Positions 1 to 9,948 of a stretch of DNA of 35,312 nt are shown piece after piece. The notes beneath the pieces were generated by a model. It did no database searches and was not told where the DNA came from. It saw only the letters and a program-made list of their open reading frames with translations. A program made the position numbers and the translations under genes. The DNA is from Acidobacteriota bacterium (GTDB lineage Bacteria > Acidobacteriota > Terriglobia > Terriglobales > Acidobacteriaceae), in NCBI GenBank assembly GCA_021818585.1, contig JAKATU010000016.1, positions 1 to 35,312 of the forward strand. Reading direction: 5' to 3'. Positions within the stretch are counted from its first letter, which is position 1; the number at the start of each line of letters is the position of its first letter.

Positions 1-246
1 CGGAGTGCGCGAAAGAATCGAGGCGGCAGGAGCCCAACTGCTTTACCTGCCGCCGTACTCGCCGGACTTGAACCCGATCGAAAAGGCCTGGGCCAAGCTC
101 AAGCAACTGCTCCGCGCCGCCAAAGCGAGGACCAAAGAAGCCCTCGATCAGGCCATCACTCAGGTACTGCCGCTACTCACTGCCGAAGACGCCAAAGCTT
201 GGTTCAGGCTCCCATTTCATGCTCTACAGAAATAGGAGACATGCTC
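1..246 (+). mobile_element. IS630-family insertion sequence, 3' end (truncated by window edge)
   Basis: This is the right end of an IS630-type element. It holds the C-terminus of a DDE transposase, followed at once by a terminal inverted repeat (GAGACATGCTC, 236-246) and a TA dinucleotide at 247-248. IS630/Tc1-type elements insert at TA and duplicate it, and the layout fits. The repeat is the inverse of the sequence that opens the element at 35189 (GAGCATCTCTCC), so both edges carry ends of the same or a very similar element. The rest of this copy lies outside the window. Confidence 0.85.
2..235 (+). CDS. IS630-family transposase, C-terminal fragment
   Basis: This is the C-terminal part of a DDE-superfamily transposase, which cuts and rejoins element ends at TA targets. 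The motif LPPYSPDLNPIEKAWAKLK contains the last acidic residue (Glu) of the DDE triad and is the hallmark of IS630 transposases. A basic helix and the ending AKAWFRLPFHALQ follow. The reading frame is open to the window edge, so the true start is upstream and the GTG at position 5 is not a real start. The stop (233-235) directly abuts the terminal inverted repeat. Confidence 0.9.
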   Translation, partial: GVRERIEAAGAQLLYLPPYSPDLNPIEKAWAKLKQLLRAAKARTKEALDQAITQVLPLLTAEDAKAWFRLPFHALQK

Positions 247-288
247 TAAAGCGAACTCTGGTCTTCTCCGGAAGTTGCCCAACATTCC

Positions 289-456
289 ATGAAATACGCA
301 CCCGGACAAGCTTACCTCCTCCGCGGCGCACTTCCGGGTTATCACACGCTTCTGTATCACGCGCAGCAATTCGCGAAACGCCTCCGCGCCACAAGCAGCC
401 GCCGCGCCCATCCGACGCTCTTCACCATTCACTCAGAGGAATATCGACTGTCCTGA
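289..456 (+). CDS. Possible small ORF of unknown function (55 aa)
   Basis: The frame is open from 250 to a TGA at 454-456, with one ATG at 289. The translation is compositionally protein-like (MKYAPGQAYLLRGALPGYHT and onward, rich in Tyr, His and Arg). I see no Shine-Dalgarno sequence. A TAA at 247-249 blocks reading back into the IS, so it is not simply the tail of a gene split at this TA. It may be a remnant or a chance frame. The rest of the gap 249-724 shows nothing else I can name apart from a weak TAAAAT at 663-668 that could serve the next gene. Confidence 0.2.
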   Translation: MKYAPGQAYLLRGALPGYHTLLYHAQQFAKRLRATSSRRAHPTLFTIHSEEYRLS

Positions 457-724
457 GTCACTCAACAGGCTAAGTCTCAGATTGATTCCTCTAACTCTGC
501 CTCATTTGTACCTGGGTAGTTTCTCTACACCAGATAGGTAATAATGCTCATTCCGCGGAACAAATTTCGCGCCGGATGCCCTGTTCATAGGGCCATTTCA
601 TGAAAACCCGAGACAAAGAAACCCGTCAGCTCTCAGCAACGTCTTATCAATTGGGCATAACATAAAATCAATCGCGCAGAACACAACTCATACCGCCCTG
701 GGCCTGCGCAAAAGGAAAGAACTT

Positions 725-1078
725 ATGGCTCGAAAACTTGTTTTGCTTGTTGAAGCCAGGCAGCCGGAAGGTCTGTCGGCGAGAAAAATGATCGTGGAAA
801 GTCTCCATCATCGTGTCGTCATCGCGCACAACGGCAGTGAGGCACTCTCGCTCATCGAGCGCATTCATCCTGACGTTGTCCTGGTCCACAGCCACATCGA
901 AGGCCAGTCCTGCGAAGAGATCACCTCGGAGATTCGCCGGCTTCATCCCCGGCTCGAAGTCGTCGCACTCGTTCCAGGTGCATCCTGCGCCTGTGGCCCG
1001 GTCACCACGCTCAACAGCATGGAACCGCAGGAACTCGTTCGCTTCTTCCAGTCAGCCGCAGGCTCACAGCAGGCCTAG
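725..1078 (+). CDS. Degenerate (pseudo-)receiver domain protein
   Basis: This 117-residue single-domain protein has the response-regulator receiver layout: a beta-1 segment KLVLLVEARQ, a helix with HNGSEALSLIE, the beta-3 strand PDVVLVHSHIEG and a later strand EVVALVPG. The acidic pair after beta-1 (normally Asp-Asp or Glu-Asp) reads Glu-Ala. The phosphoacceptor Asp, expected after VVLV, is replaced by His or Ser. The conserved Thr/Ser and Lys are also absent. It therefore probably cannot be phosphorylated by the usual route and may act as a phosphorylation-independent adaptor. An AAAGGAAAG Shine-Dalgarno sits before the ATG. It has no output domain and no adjacent kinase. It converges on tgt, with only 2 bp between the stops. 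Confidence 0.7.
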   Translation: MARKLVLLVEARQPEGLSARKMIVESLHHRVVIAHNGSEALSLIERIHPDVVLVHSHIEGQSCEEITSEIRRLHPRLEVVALVPGASCACGPVTTLNSMEPQELVRFFQSAAGSQQA

Positions 1079-1080
1079 CC

Positions 1081-2187
1081 TCAAACATTCGCCGCTTCCA
1101 GCTCCGCTCGCACCTTGCGCATCGTATCCATGTAATACGCAAGATTGTGCAGCGTATTCAACACTGCGGAAAGCGGCTCCTGCGCCGCCATCAGGTGACG
1201 CAGATAAGCCCGCGAGTAACGCCGGCAAACCATACACCCGCAATTCGGGTCCGCCGGCCCCTGGTCCTCGGCATACTTCCGGTTCTTGATGTTCAGCCGA
1301 CCCTCCGAAGTAAACAGCAGCCCATGCCGCGCCGCCCGCGTCGGCAGCACGCAGTCCATCATGTCCACACCCATCCGCGCATACTCGGCAATCTCGTCCG
1401 GATACCCCACGCCCATCACGTATCGCGGCTTGTCCTTCGGCAGATAAGGCAGCGTCTCCGCAATCACCTCGCACGTGCGCTCCCTTGGCTCACCCACGCT
1501 CAGCCCGCCAATCGCGTAACCCGGAAAATCCATCTCTACCAGACGCTCCGCGCTCTCCCGCCGCAAATCCAGGTACATCCCACCCTGCACAATCCCAAAC
1601 AGGTTCGGCGTCTGTCCTGCGAACCCTTCGCCCCACGGCCGTTCGAATTTGTGCGCGTCAAAGTGACGTTTACTCCGCTCCGCCCAACGCAGCGTCAAAT
1701 CCAGCGACTGCCGTGCCCGCGCATACTCCGCCGGATACTCCGTGCACTCGTCAAACGCCATCGCGATGTCCGAGCCCAGCGCAATCTGCACATCCATCGA
1801 GTGCTCAGGCGAAAAGAAATGCAGCCCCCCATCCAGATGCGATCGGAACTGCACACCCTCTTCCGTCACCTTGCGCAGCTCGCTCAGGCTGAACACCTGG
1901 AACCCGCCCGAATCCGTCAGAATCGCCCGCTCCCAGCTCATGAAACGGTGCAATCCGCCCATCCGCCAAATCGCCTCATGCCCCGGCCGCAGATACAGGT
2001 GATAGGTATTCCCCAGCAGAATCCGCGCATCCAGCTCTTCTAGCAAATGCTGCGGAAACGCCTTCACCGTTGCAACCGTGCCCACCGGCATAAACACCGG
2101 CGTCTCCACGGCCGCGTGCGGCAGCGTCATCGTCGCCCGCCGTCCGCCCGTCTCCGCTGTTCGATGGATGTGAAATTCCAGTGACAC
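1081..2187 (-). CDS. tgt: Queuine tRNA-ribosyltransferase (tRNA-guanine transglycosylase)
   Basis: Tgt exchanges guanine 34 in the anticodon of GUN tRNAs (Asp, Asn, His, Tyr) for the queuosine precursor preQ1, by a covalent enzyme-RNA intermediate. The 368-residue length is normal for the bacterial enzyme. Visible signatures are LLGNTYHLYLRPG, TDSGGFQVFSL (Asp92), GIVQGG, and GVDMMDCVLPTR with catalytic Asp residues at 275/278. The zinc site is Cys316, Cys318, Cys321 and His347. The start is GTG with no convincing Shine-Dalgarno. Instead TACAAT lies 7 bases before it, which suggests a leaderless mRNA. Other queuosine genes (queA, queC-F) are not in the window. Confidence 0.97.
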   Translation of the reverse strand: MSLEFHIHRTAETGGRRATMTLPHAAVETPVFMPVGTVATVKAFPQHLLEELDARILLGNTYHLYLRPGHEAIWRMGGLHRFMSWERAILTDSGGFQVFSLSELRKVTEEGVQFRSHLDGGLHFFSPEHSMDVQIALGSDIAMAFDECTEYPAEYARARQSLDLTLRWAERSKRHFDAHKFERPWGEGFAGQTPNLFGIVQGGMYLDLRRESAERLVEMDFPGYAIGGLSVGEPRERTCEVIAETLPYLPKDKPRYVMGVGYPDEIAEYARMGVDMMDCVLPTRAARHGLLFTSEGRLNIKNRKYAEDQGPADPNCGCMVCRRYSRAYLRHLMAAQEPLSAVLNTLHNLAYYMDTMRKVRAELEAANV

Positions 2188-2194
2188 TCAGCCG

Positions 2195-2200
2195 ATTGTA
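2195..2200 (-). promoter_or_regulatory. Putative -10 element of tgt (TACAAT)
   Basis: TACAAT on the minus strand ends 7 bases before the GTG of tgt. Transcription would begin at or next to the start codon. I see no clear -35 hexamer. Confidence 0.45.
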
Positions 2201-2248
2201 CTTTGCCCACCGCCAAAAGAGAGTATTTTCGCTGATGAGAAACCCGAA

Positions 2249-2290
2249 ACAAAAACCGGCGTGGACGCTCTCTGAAAGAACGGCCACGCC
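2249..2290 (-). terminator. Putative intrinsic terminator of the TonB-dependent receptor gene
   Basis: On the minus strand GGCGTGG (2284-2290) pairs with CCACGCC (2258-2264) across a 19-base loop that can pair further. GGTTTTTGTTT follows. It lies 28 bases past the receptor stop codon and before tgt, so it probably separates the two transcripts. Confidence 0.6.
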
Positions 2291-2317
2291 AATCGCTGTT
2301 CAACAGATGCGGACTGC

Positions 2318-5300
2318 CTAAAAGACCAGCTTCACCGACAGTTGCAACTGCCGCGGCGTGTACGCAAACCCTGAGCTGTTCGAGTTGGTCACCTTCTCGT
2401 ACTGAGGAATATAAGTACCGCCGCTGTTGATCGCGTTGAAGCATAACTGGTTCGCCCCGCACGTCGCCGAACTCGATGACCCAAAGTTATAAGCCGTCGT
2501 ATTCATTGCCGTCACATTCTGGTGGTTGAACAGGTTAAAGGCCTCGCCCATAAATTCCAGGTAAGACTTCCCCTTGATCGCAATCTCCTTCGAGATGCGC
2601 AAATCCACCACTGCCGTATCGGGCATGCGCGCATAGTTGCGCTGCAAACCCGGCACACGCGCCGCACCGCCGGAGCCCGTCGCTCCGCCGCCAATGTAGT
2701 TCAGGTTTGTGCCATTCACGGTTACATAAGGATTTCCGCTCGTGCCCGCGGAATAAGGCAGCCCGTTCTGCACCTGCACATCCGGCGCAATCTTGTAACC
2801 ATTCGTCAGGTAACCCAGCAGGCCGTGCTCATTCCACGGGCTCGTAAACACGCCGTTCACCACCAGCCGGTTCGGCACATTCTGGTTGGAGTTCCCATAG
2901 TCCAGTCGGATATTCGAAGGATCAAACAGCGCATTCGTTGTCGTTCCGGTCGTATTGTTTTCCCCATAATCCAGCGCGTGAGACCACGTATAGTTCGCAT
3001 TGATCTCAACGTGGTTGGAGAAAGGATGGCTGTACGTCACCACCAGCCCCTCATAATTCGAGTTCACTCCGCTGAAGATATCCGTCTCCGCCCCGTAATA
3101 AGGATTCGGCCTTCCGCTGCTGGTCGCAATCACTCCGTTTGAAAGCGCAACCTTCGTCGTCGCAGCCTTCTCGTAAAAGTTCACCGGCAGCTTCGTGCCG
3201 TTCGGCAGCGGTCCCTTGCCGCTCGGATCATTCACCACATACGTCACCGTGACCGGCGTCGGCAGGTTCTGGTCCACAAAGTCCGGCAGCCTGCGCCCCC
3301 AGGCGCCTAGCCACGTAATGCCCACCACGTTGTGCGCTCCAAATTTCTGCTCCAGCGTCAGGTCGGCTTCGTCAATCTCAGGCAGCTTGAAGTTTGGGTC
3401 AAAGTACACCACGTTCGGTGGCGAACCAGCCGTGCCCGCGGTCGTCACCACCTGCGGAAACGCCGGCGCGCCTGCCGTGGAAGGGTTATAGCTGAACTGC
3501 AACTGCGCCAGCGGAGTTCCGTTCGGGTCCGTCGTCAAAACGCCCGTCTGCGCAATCGCGTTAAAGATCGTCGCGTTGATCACGCGCGCAAAAAACAGAC
3601 CGTAACCCCCACGCAGCACCGTGTTGCCATTGCCATACGGCTCCCACGCAAACCCCACGCGCGGGCCCACGTTCGTCTTGTCCTTCGGCAGCACACCGGT
3701 CTGCGGAATGTTGTACGCGGCGTCCGCGTTATTCGTGTTCGGCAGTTGCGGATTCGGCGTCTGCTCATACTCCCATCGAATCCCCATCGTCAGGCTCAGC
3801 CGCGGATTCACCTTCCACTCGTCCTGCACAAACGTCGCGTAGTCCGTCGTGTCGATGTCAAAGCCCAGCGTGCCGAACCCCTGCGCATAGCTCGAATAAT
3901 TCTTCGCCCGCGCCGCAAGCGAGCCGCCCGCCTGGCTCAGGTAGTAATCCGTAAAGTAGTCGTAAAGCTGCGAGTAAGAGAAAGCTCCATACTGGCTGCG
4001 CAGGTTTTCACTCAAATCATTCGTGTGAATCATCTGGTAACCGAACTTCAGGTCGTGGTTACCCCGGGTCCACTCCACCGTATCGTTAAACTGCCACGTC
4101 CGCTCGTCAGGATACGCCGGCCGGTTCAAAAAACTCGGCGTTCCAAACTCAAATCCGCCGTTGCCGCTGCTGATGTTCACTTCCGGCGGCACATTCCCAA
4201 ACGGATTCGCATATCCGCCCGAGGTCTTGATCAGCGTCGCCTCTTCATAGGGCGTAGGCGTCTGGTTGAACTCGAACTCAAAGTCCCGCCCATACTGGTA
4301 CAGCGCCTCGTTGCTCACATTATTTGTGATAAAAGAGTCCAGCCGGGCTATTCCCCAGTTATCGCGCACATAGTCATTGCCATAACTGGCCTTGCCATAA
4401 TGCAGCGCGCCCGCGCCCGTCTGGATGCCGGCCGGCGAGTGCCAGTTCAAACGGTTGTACTCAAAGGACGCATGGTTCCTCGCATTGATCTGCCAGTCCA
4501 GCTTTGGAAAATAAATCATCTGCGAGCCGAACCGCGGCGCCTCGCCCAGCATCGTGTTCAAGCCCGCAATGCCCTTCGTGTAATCCGTGTAGGCCTGTGC
4601 GTAAGTCGTGGGCAATCCCGCGTTGGTCAGGTTGTTCGCAAGGCTGCAAACATCGGCGTCAATCGTGCTGTACCCCTTCTGCGCCGCAGCGGAGCAGCCG
4701 TTCGCCACCGTCGCGTCCGGCTGCGTATAGAAAAACGTGCTGCCCGGCGTCGAGACACCCGGAAAATCATGATAGAAACGGTCCACCGCAAGAAAGAAAA
4801 ACAGCTTGTCCTTCAAAATAGGACCACCCACGCCAAACCCATACTGACGCCGCAAATCCGTCGGCTTGAACGGACCCGTCACAAACGCGCCCGTCGTCGG
4901 ATCCTGAACCGTCAGCGTCGTAAAGTCGTTATACGCATTCCAAGCGCTATCGCGGTCGTAGTAATACACCTCGCCGTGGAAATGATTCGTGCCGCTCTTC
5001 GAAACTGCGTTCACCACCCCGCCCGCGGAAAATCCATACTCCACCGAGTAGTTCGACGTATTCACCTGGAACTCCTTCACCGCCGCCTTCGCCGTCGAGT
5101 AGCCGGCTCGCGTCCGCCCACGCTCTTCCGCATAAAACGCCTGGTTGTCGTCCGCGCCGTCAAACTCCACATTGTTCAGCAGCGTGCTCTGCCCGCGAAA
5201 ACTCAACAGCCCATAGCCATTCGCATCATTCACCACGCCCGGCGTCAGCAGCGCATAAGAAGACCAGCGGTAGTTATTCACCGGCAAATTCGAAAGCTGA

Positions 5301-5734
5301 TAACTCCCGATCACCTGCGACACCGTAGGTGTGCTCGTGTTCACCAGCGGAGCCGCGCCGGACACCGTCACCGTCTGCGCAGCCGTCCCCACTTCCATGC
5401 GCGCCTGCACCGTCGTCAGCAGGCCCACATTTACCGTTAAATTCTCTGACCGGTACGTCTGAAACCCCTTCGCCGTCACCGTAACCGTATATCGCCCCGG
5501 AAGCACATGCACCACCCGGAAATATCCCGAGTTATCCGTCTTTGCCGTCTGGGCCGCGTTCGTCTCATCGTTCCGGACATCGACCAGCGCCTGCGGAATC
5601 ACCGCTCCGGAGCTGTCCGTCACCGTGCCGCCAATCGCACCATCCACCGCCGTTTGCGCCAGTCCCTGAGTGGCTCCCATAACCGCGCAAACCACCAACG
5701 CCACGACCGTCAAACTCCAAACTCGAACCCGCAT
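2318..5734 (-). CDS. Oar-like TonB-dependent receptor with carboxypeptidase-regulatory N-terminal domain
   Basis: This 1138-residue outer-membrane protein is of the Oar-like kind that is much expanded in acidobacteria. In order it has a signal peptide (1 to about 26, ending GLA-Q), a carboxypeptidase-regulatory beta-sandwich (about 33-113, GGTVTDSSGAVIPQALVDV), a plug domain (about 130-245, with LSFRGQSTLLNNVEFDGADD and NTSNYSVEYGFSAGGVVNAV) and a long 22-strand-type barrel ending in the C-terminal SVKLVF typical of outer-membrane barrels. The substrate cannot be told from sequence; polysaccharides, oligopeptides or siderophores are the family possibilities. A strong Shine-Dalgarno (GAGGAGG) precedes the ATG. 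The next gene upstream is a diverged paralogue in the same orientation, 248 bp away. No susC/susD pair or transport operon accompanies it. Confidence 0.92.
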   Translation of the reverse strand: MRVRVWSLTVVALVVCAVMGATQGLAQTAVDGAIGGTVTDSSGAVIPQALVDVRNDETNAAQTAKTDNSGYFRVVHVLPGRYTVTVTAKGFQTYRSENLTVNVGLLTTVQARMEVGTAAQTVTVSGAAPLVNTSTPTVSQVIGSYQLSNLPVNNYRWSSYALLTPGVVNDANGYGLLSFRGQSTLLNNVEFDGADDNQAFYAEERGRTRAGYSTAKAAVKEFQVNTSNYSVEYGFSAGGVVNAVSKSGTNHFHGEVYYYDRDSAWNAYNDFTTLTVQDPTTGAFVTGPFKPTDLRRQYGFGVGGPILKDKLFFFLAVDRFYHDFPGVSTPGSTFFYTQPDATVANGCSAAAQKGYSTIDADVCSLANNLTNAGLPTTYAQAYTDYTKGIAGLNTMLGEAPRFGSQMIYFPKLDWQINARNHASFEYNRLNWHSPAGIQTGAGALHYGKASYGNDYVRDNWGIARLDSFITNNVSNEALYQYGRDFEFEFNQTPTPYEEATLIKTSGGYANPFGNVPPEVNISSGNGGFEFGTPSFLNRPAYPDERTWQFNDTVEWTRGNHDLKFGYQMIHTNDLSENLRSQYGAFSYSQLYDYFTDYYLSQAGGSLAARAKNYSSYAQGFGTLGFDIDTTDYATFVQDEWKVNPRLSLTMGIRWEYEQTPNPQLPNTNNADAAYNIPQTGVLPKDKTNVGPRVGFAWEPYGNGNTVLRGGYGLFFARVINATIFNAIAQTGVLTTDPNGTPLAQLQFSYNPSTAGAPAFPQVVTTAGTAGSPPNVVYFDPNFKLPEIDEADLTLEQKFGAHNVVGITWLGAWGRRLPDFVDQNLPTPVTVTYVVNDPSGKGPLPNGTKLPVNFYEKAATTKVALSNGVIATSSGRPNPYYGAETDIFSGVNSNYEGLVVTYSHPFSNHVEINANYTWSHALDYGENNTTGTTTNALFDPSNIRLDYGNSNQNVPNRLVVNGVFTSPWNEHGLLGYLTNGYKIAPDVQVQNGLPYSAGTSGNPYVTVNGTNLNYIGGGATGSGGAARVPGLQRNYARMPDTAVVDLRISKEIAIKGKSYLEFMGEAFNLFNHQNVTAMNTTAYNFGSSSSATCGANQLCFNAINSGGTYIPQYEKVTNSNSSGFAYTPRQLQLSVKLVF

Positions 5735-5982
5735 GCAGACGCCTCCTCAAAATCGGTATTCACGTACACGCCCGCGCTCCTGCGGTCGCATACACGAAGT
5801 CTCATTCAAATAAAAAGAAAATGAATATCCGCCGGGCAGACATGGCCCGCCTCAATCGAATAGCCCGCACTGGCTAAGTAACTCGAATATGCAGCGACAT
5901 TGTTACAAGAGAATAAACACAGCAGGGAACTGGCTCATTCTCGCATGAAACTGAATCCTGGCCGCGCCCAGCACCCGCCCGC
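5735..5982. other. Spacer between tandem receptor paralogues
   Basis: This 248-bp stretch should hold the promoter of the downstream receptor gene. It is AT-richer than its surroundings around 5800-5840 and 5880-5930. I cannot assign a convincing -35/-10 pair, operator or terminator. Confidence 0.4.
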
Positions 5983-8900
5983 CTAAAAAATCAGTTTCAT
6001 GATCAACTCAACCTGCCGGTCCGTATACATTCTCGTGCTGTTCGTGTTCGTCACCGCGCCAAACGCCGCATGTCCCTTCGCCCCGTCCAGAAACGTGAGC
6101 TTGCCCGTCTCCGTGCTCGTCTTCACACCCGCCAGCGTATAACCCATCGTCTCAATATGAGTTACGTTGCGATGATTCAACACATTGCTGATGTCCGTCT
6201 GGAAGAGCATGTATGCGCGCCCGCCCAGCGAAAACCTCTTGCCCATCCGCAGGCTCGCGTTATACGTCCCCGGATACCGGAACGTATTCCGCCCGATCAT
6301 AGGCAGCCACTTCCCGCCGCCAGACCCGTTCAGCCCGCCGCCCAGCCCGCTGATCGCCACGCCCACTCCCGTAATCACGCCCGGCAGCGGAATCTGCACA
6401 CAGTTGCTGCCCGCCTGCAACCACTCCTCGTACGAGCAGCTCATGCTTGGCACCGTGCTCGAAACCCGCATCGTATAAGGCCGCCCGCTGCGCACGCTAC
6501 CCGTCATTCCCATCGTGTAACCGTCCACCAGCTCCCCCAGCCATCCGGTCGCATGCCATGGCTCATGCAGCACTACCCCGCCGCGCAGTTGGTCGCGAAT
6601 GTCCAGGTTCGAGGTCCCATGCTCCAGCGCCAGGTTTCCGGGATCCAGCACATTAAAGCGCCCCCGGTAGGCCTGCGCATACGGATTGTCATCTACCGAA
6701 TGCGCATAGCGGTAGCCCAGCGTCACCGCCATCGCATGCGGAAGCCGTCCCACCAGCGAAAACCCACCGCCTGGTAGCGCGCATTCACATTGCTCTCCAT
6801 CGCCGCCATCTGCTGGTAATTCGGATTCAGCCGCTGATAGTAAAACTTCGACGTATACGTCTGCGCCAATGGCCCCACCTTGTCAGGGTCATTCACCGTA
6901 TAGGTAATCTGCCCCACGTTGGTCAGGTCAATATTCTGGTCCACAATGCGCGGCAACTGGCTCGCAAAGCTTCCCCAGTAATCCAGCGTCAATTGCATAT
7001 GCCGCCCCAGTGACTGCTCCAGCGAAACCTGCGCCTGCTCCGCCTTCGGATGCTGAAATCCCTTCGCGAAATAAGTCACATCCGGCTTCACCTGCAAATC
7101 CGGGTGCGCGCTAAAGATGTAAGGAAACGTCGGCGCGCCCACATCCAGCGGCTTGAACAGGTAAATCCTCTGCGCGTTCACTGAGCCCGTCTGCGTCAAC
7201 GCCGCCAACACGCTCGTGTTCGGAATCCTTCCATAAAAAATCCCAAATCCCGCCCGCAGCACCGTCGTCCACCCCACTCGCTCTCGGCTCCACGGCAGCT
7301 CCCACGCAACCCCTACCCGCGGGCTCAGATTCCCAGCCGAAGGCAACACCGCCGTCTGCGGAATATCCGGATTCAGCAACGTCGCATTCGGCGTCGGCAG
7401 CTTCTCATAGTCGTACCGTGCGCCCGCCGCCAGCGTCAGGCTCGGCAGCAGCTTCAGCGTATCCGTCGCAAACCCTGCATAGTCCGCCGTATCAAAGGTA
7501 AAATCCGTCGGCCCCGTCGTCTGCCGAAAGGTCGACCAGCATGGCAAATTCCCCGCTCCCGTCGTCGAAGCGTCGCAGTGGTCCGGCGAAAGCAGATCCG
7601 CCACAAAATCCTCTTTTCTCGAATACGTATAGTCGCCCGTCACATACGTCAGCCCGCTCGTATGGTCCTTCACGTAATCCAGCGCATAACCCACGTCCAC
7701 CTGGTTGCGCCCGTGTACCCACGTCAGCGTATCCGCCGCCTCCTGCCGCAGCTCATCCGGATACGCAGGTCGGTTCAGCGTCGACGGCGTCCCAAACCGA
7801 AACCCGCCGCTGCCGCTCGCCACACCCACCTCCGGCGGCACGCCGAAGTAGTTCTTCGCAAACTGCATCTCGAACGCCGTCGGCGAATCCGCCATCTCGC
7901 TCTCAAGGTCATGCGCATGCGTGTAGCGCAGATCATTCAGCACGTTTGCAGTTACAAATGTGTGAAGGCTCGCGGAAATCGCATCCAGCCGCAGGGTCCG
8001 CGACCCAAAACTTCCAATGCCCCACGTCGCCGTCGGCGTGGATCGCATTCCGTTCTTCGCATCCAGCCGTACCAGATCGTAACCGACGTTGATACGATTC
8101 CTCTCATCCAGCTTCCAGTCAAAGCGTGGAAACGCAATCGTCTGCCGCTCCGTCCGCGCTACCGGACCCAGCAGCGCCGTCAGCGTCCCCATCGTCTGCG
8201 TGTAATCCTGCTGCGCCTGCCCCAGTGACACCGCCGCGCCGCTCGCACTAAGCCGCCCGTCCAGCGTCTGCAACTGGCTCGCCGTCAGCGGAGCGAAAAA
8301 CTTCAGCGGCTCGCTCGGTACCGCCATGCCCGGAAAATTCCGCGTCAGCTCATCCGCCGCCAGCAGCCACCGCCCACGGCCCCGCGCAACGCCGCCGCCC
8401 AGCTCCAGCCCATACTGCATGCGGCGGTCCGGCGGATCATAAGGCGAAGTAACAAAGCTCCCATCCGGCTGCTGCGTCGTCAGCGTCGTAAACGCATTCC
8501 GGCTGCCCCACGCCTTGTCACGGTCCTCGGCAAACACCTGCCCATGCAGCTTCTCGTCACGGCTCTGCCGCTCCGGCGCAATCAGTTCCTCCATCGTCGC
8601 CGAACCGGTCAAACCCTCCATCGACCCTGAATACGAACCGCCGTTCCCATCGCCCGCCGGTTCAAACTGGCTCAACTCCTGCGCCGCATCATCCGTCGCG
8701 CTCGCGTTCCCAGCACCCCGCGACGCATCATCTGTATCAGCAGCAGTTACATTCGGCCGCGGAGGAACAAAATCCGCAGCCAGCTCCTTCAGCTTCGCCT
8801 GCTCTTCTGCTATTCGTCGCTCCTTGGCCGTTTCTCTGGGAGTAACACTCGCCGCATCCTCCACCGGCGCAAAAACCGAACCCACCGCCGGCAAATCACC

Positions 8901-9806
8901 CTCCACCATCGAAGCACTCCCAGCCGGCTTCGAAACCGCAACGTCCTTCCGCGCAGCAGCCACCTCATCGCCCGTAGCCGCCGCCTTGCCCACAGTCGGC
9001 AAAACACTGGAACCCCGGCCACCCGAACCACCCCCAGGCTCAAACGCCCTCCAGTTCCCCTTGGGCTTCACCTCAATCGGAACCTCCGCAATCTCCGCGC
9101 TCATCGTCCCGTGCGCTGTCCGCACCGTCACCCGCGCATGCACCTTCGCCGCAGCCGCAGCCGCAGCCGCCAGCCGCTCGCGTCGCGCCCCGGCACCATC
9201 AGCCAGCCCCGGCGAAGCAACCGCATCCTGACTCGCATTCCCACCGGCCCGAGGCTCAAACACCATCCAGTCCCGATCCGGCGCCTCCGGCTTCCGCACG
9301 GCAGCAATCCGCACCCGTCCCGTTTTTGCGCTCATTGCCGGGCTCACCACCGCCAGCCGGCTTCCACGCTCCCGCTTGATCCGTGCCAGCATCTTCCGCT
9401 CACGCATCCGTTTCCTGCGGCCCGTCCGTTTGGCAGGCGCATTCGCCCCTGCGGCAAGCAGCCGGTCCAGTTGCGGAACCACATCTACCTGCCGCCCCGC
9501 ACTCACCTCCACGCCACCCTCCTGCCACGGCGCAAACCCGGCTGCCTCCACATCAATCTGGTAGCTGCCCGGAGCCACCTGCGGCAACAGAAACCGTCCC
9601 TGTCCGTCCGTATGCACCTCATACGTAGTGCCGGTGCCCATCTCCTCAATATCCAGCCGCGCATGCTCCACCGGCGCGCCATCGCCGTCCAGAATCTGGC
9701 CCGTCAGAGATCCCCCGTTCTGCCACTGCGCATACGCAGTCCCGCTGCCCGCCGCCCACAGCAGCGCGCACAGCATCAGGGCGCAAACGCCGGTTCCCCG
9801 CCTCAC
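5983..9806 (-). pseudogene. TonB-dependent-receptor paralogue without a plug domain, broken by a frameshift
   Basis: Two frames, 6723-9806 (1027 residues) and 5983-6753, together make one gene of about 1274 residues. The switch lies near 6763-6765, where adding one G on the coding strand restores ...RYQAVGFSLVGRLPHAM, which aligns with NYEGLVVTYSHPF of the sister receptor. The protein has a signal peptide (to about 26, TAYA-Q), a carboxypeptidase-regulatory domain (about 32-113) and a barrel from about residue 418 (HGQVFAEDRDKAWG, compare HGEVYYYDRDSAWN). It ends in ELIMKLIF. Between residues 118 and 417, where the sister has its plug, there is only basic and Ala/Gly-rich low-complexity sequence. 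The start is GTG (9804-9806) after GGAGAG. It is a pseudogene unless the lost G is a sequencing error; even repaired, it lacks the gating plug. Confidence 0.8.
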
Positions 9807-9948
9807 TCGGTCTCTCCGTCACTACGCGGTTCGCGGTCTTCGGCGCGCTTCATCACAGGCACGCTCTTCTTCAAAACCGCCGTTTTCGGGCGCACATTCA
9901 GGGAAATACGCTTCGAGCTTAGCCAATTCGCTACACTCAAAGAAGCAA

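Noticed and set aside
219..473. Overlapping frames on both strands right after the IS630 end
   Set aside because: They read through the IS terminal repeat, lack ribosome-binding sites and have no family resemblance.
3332..5440. Long plus-strand open frame of 702 codons
   Set aside because: It is antisense to the receptor gene, is extremely Arg/His/Val-rich, has no domain resemblance and is produced by the GC-rich codon bias of the real gene.
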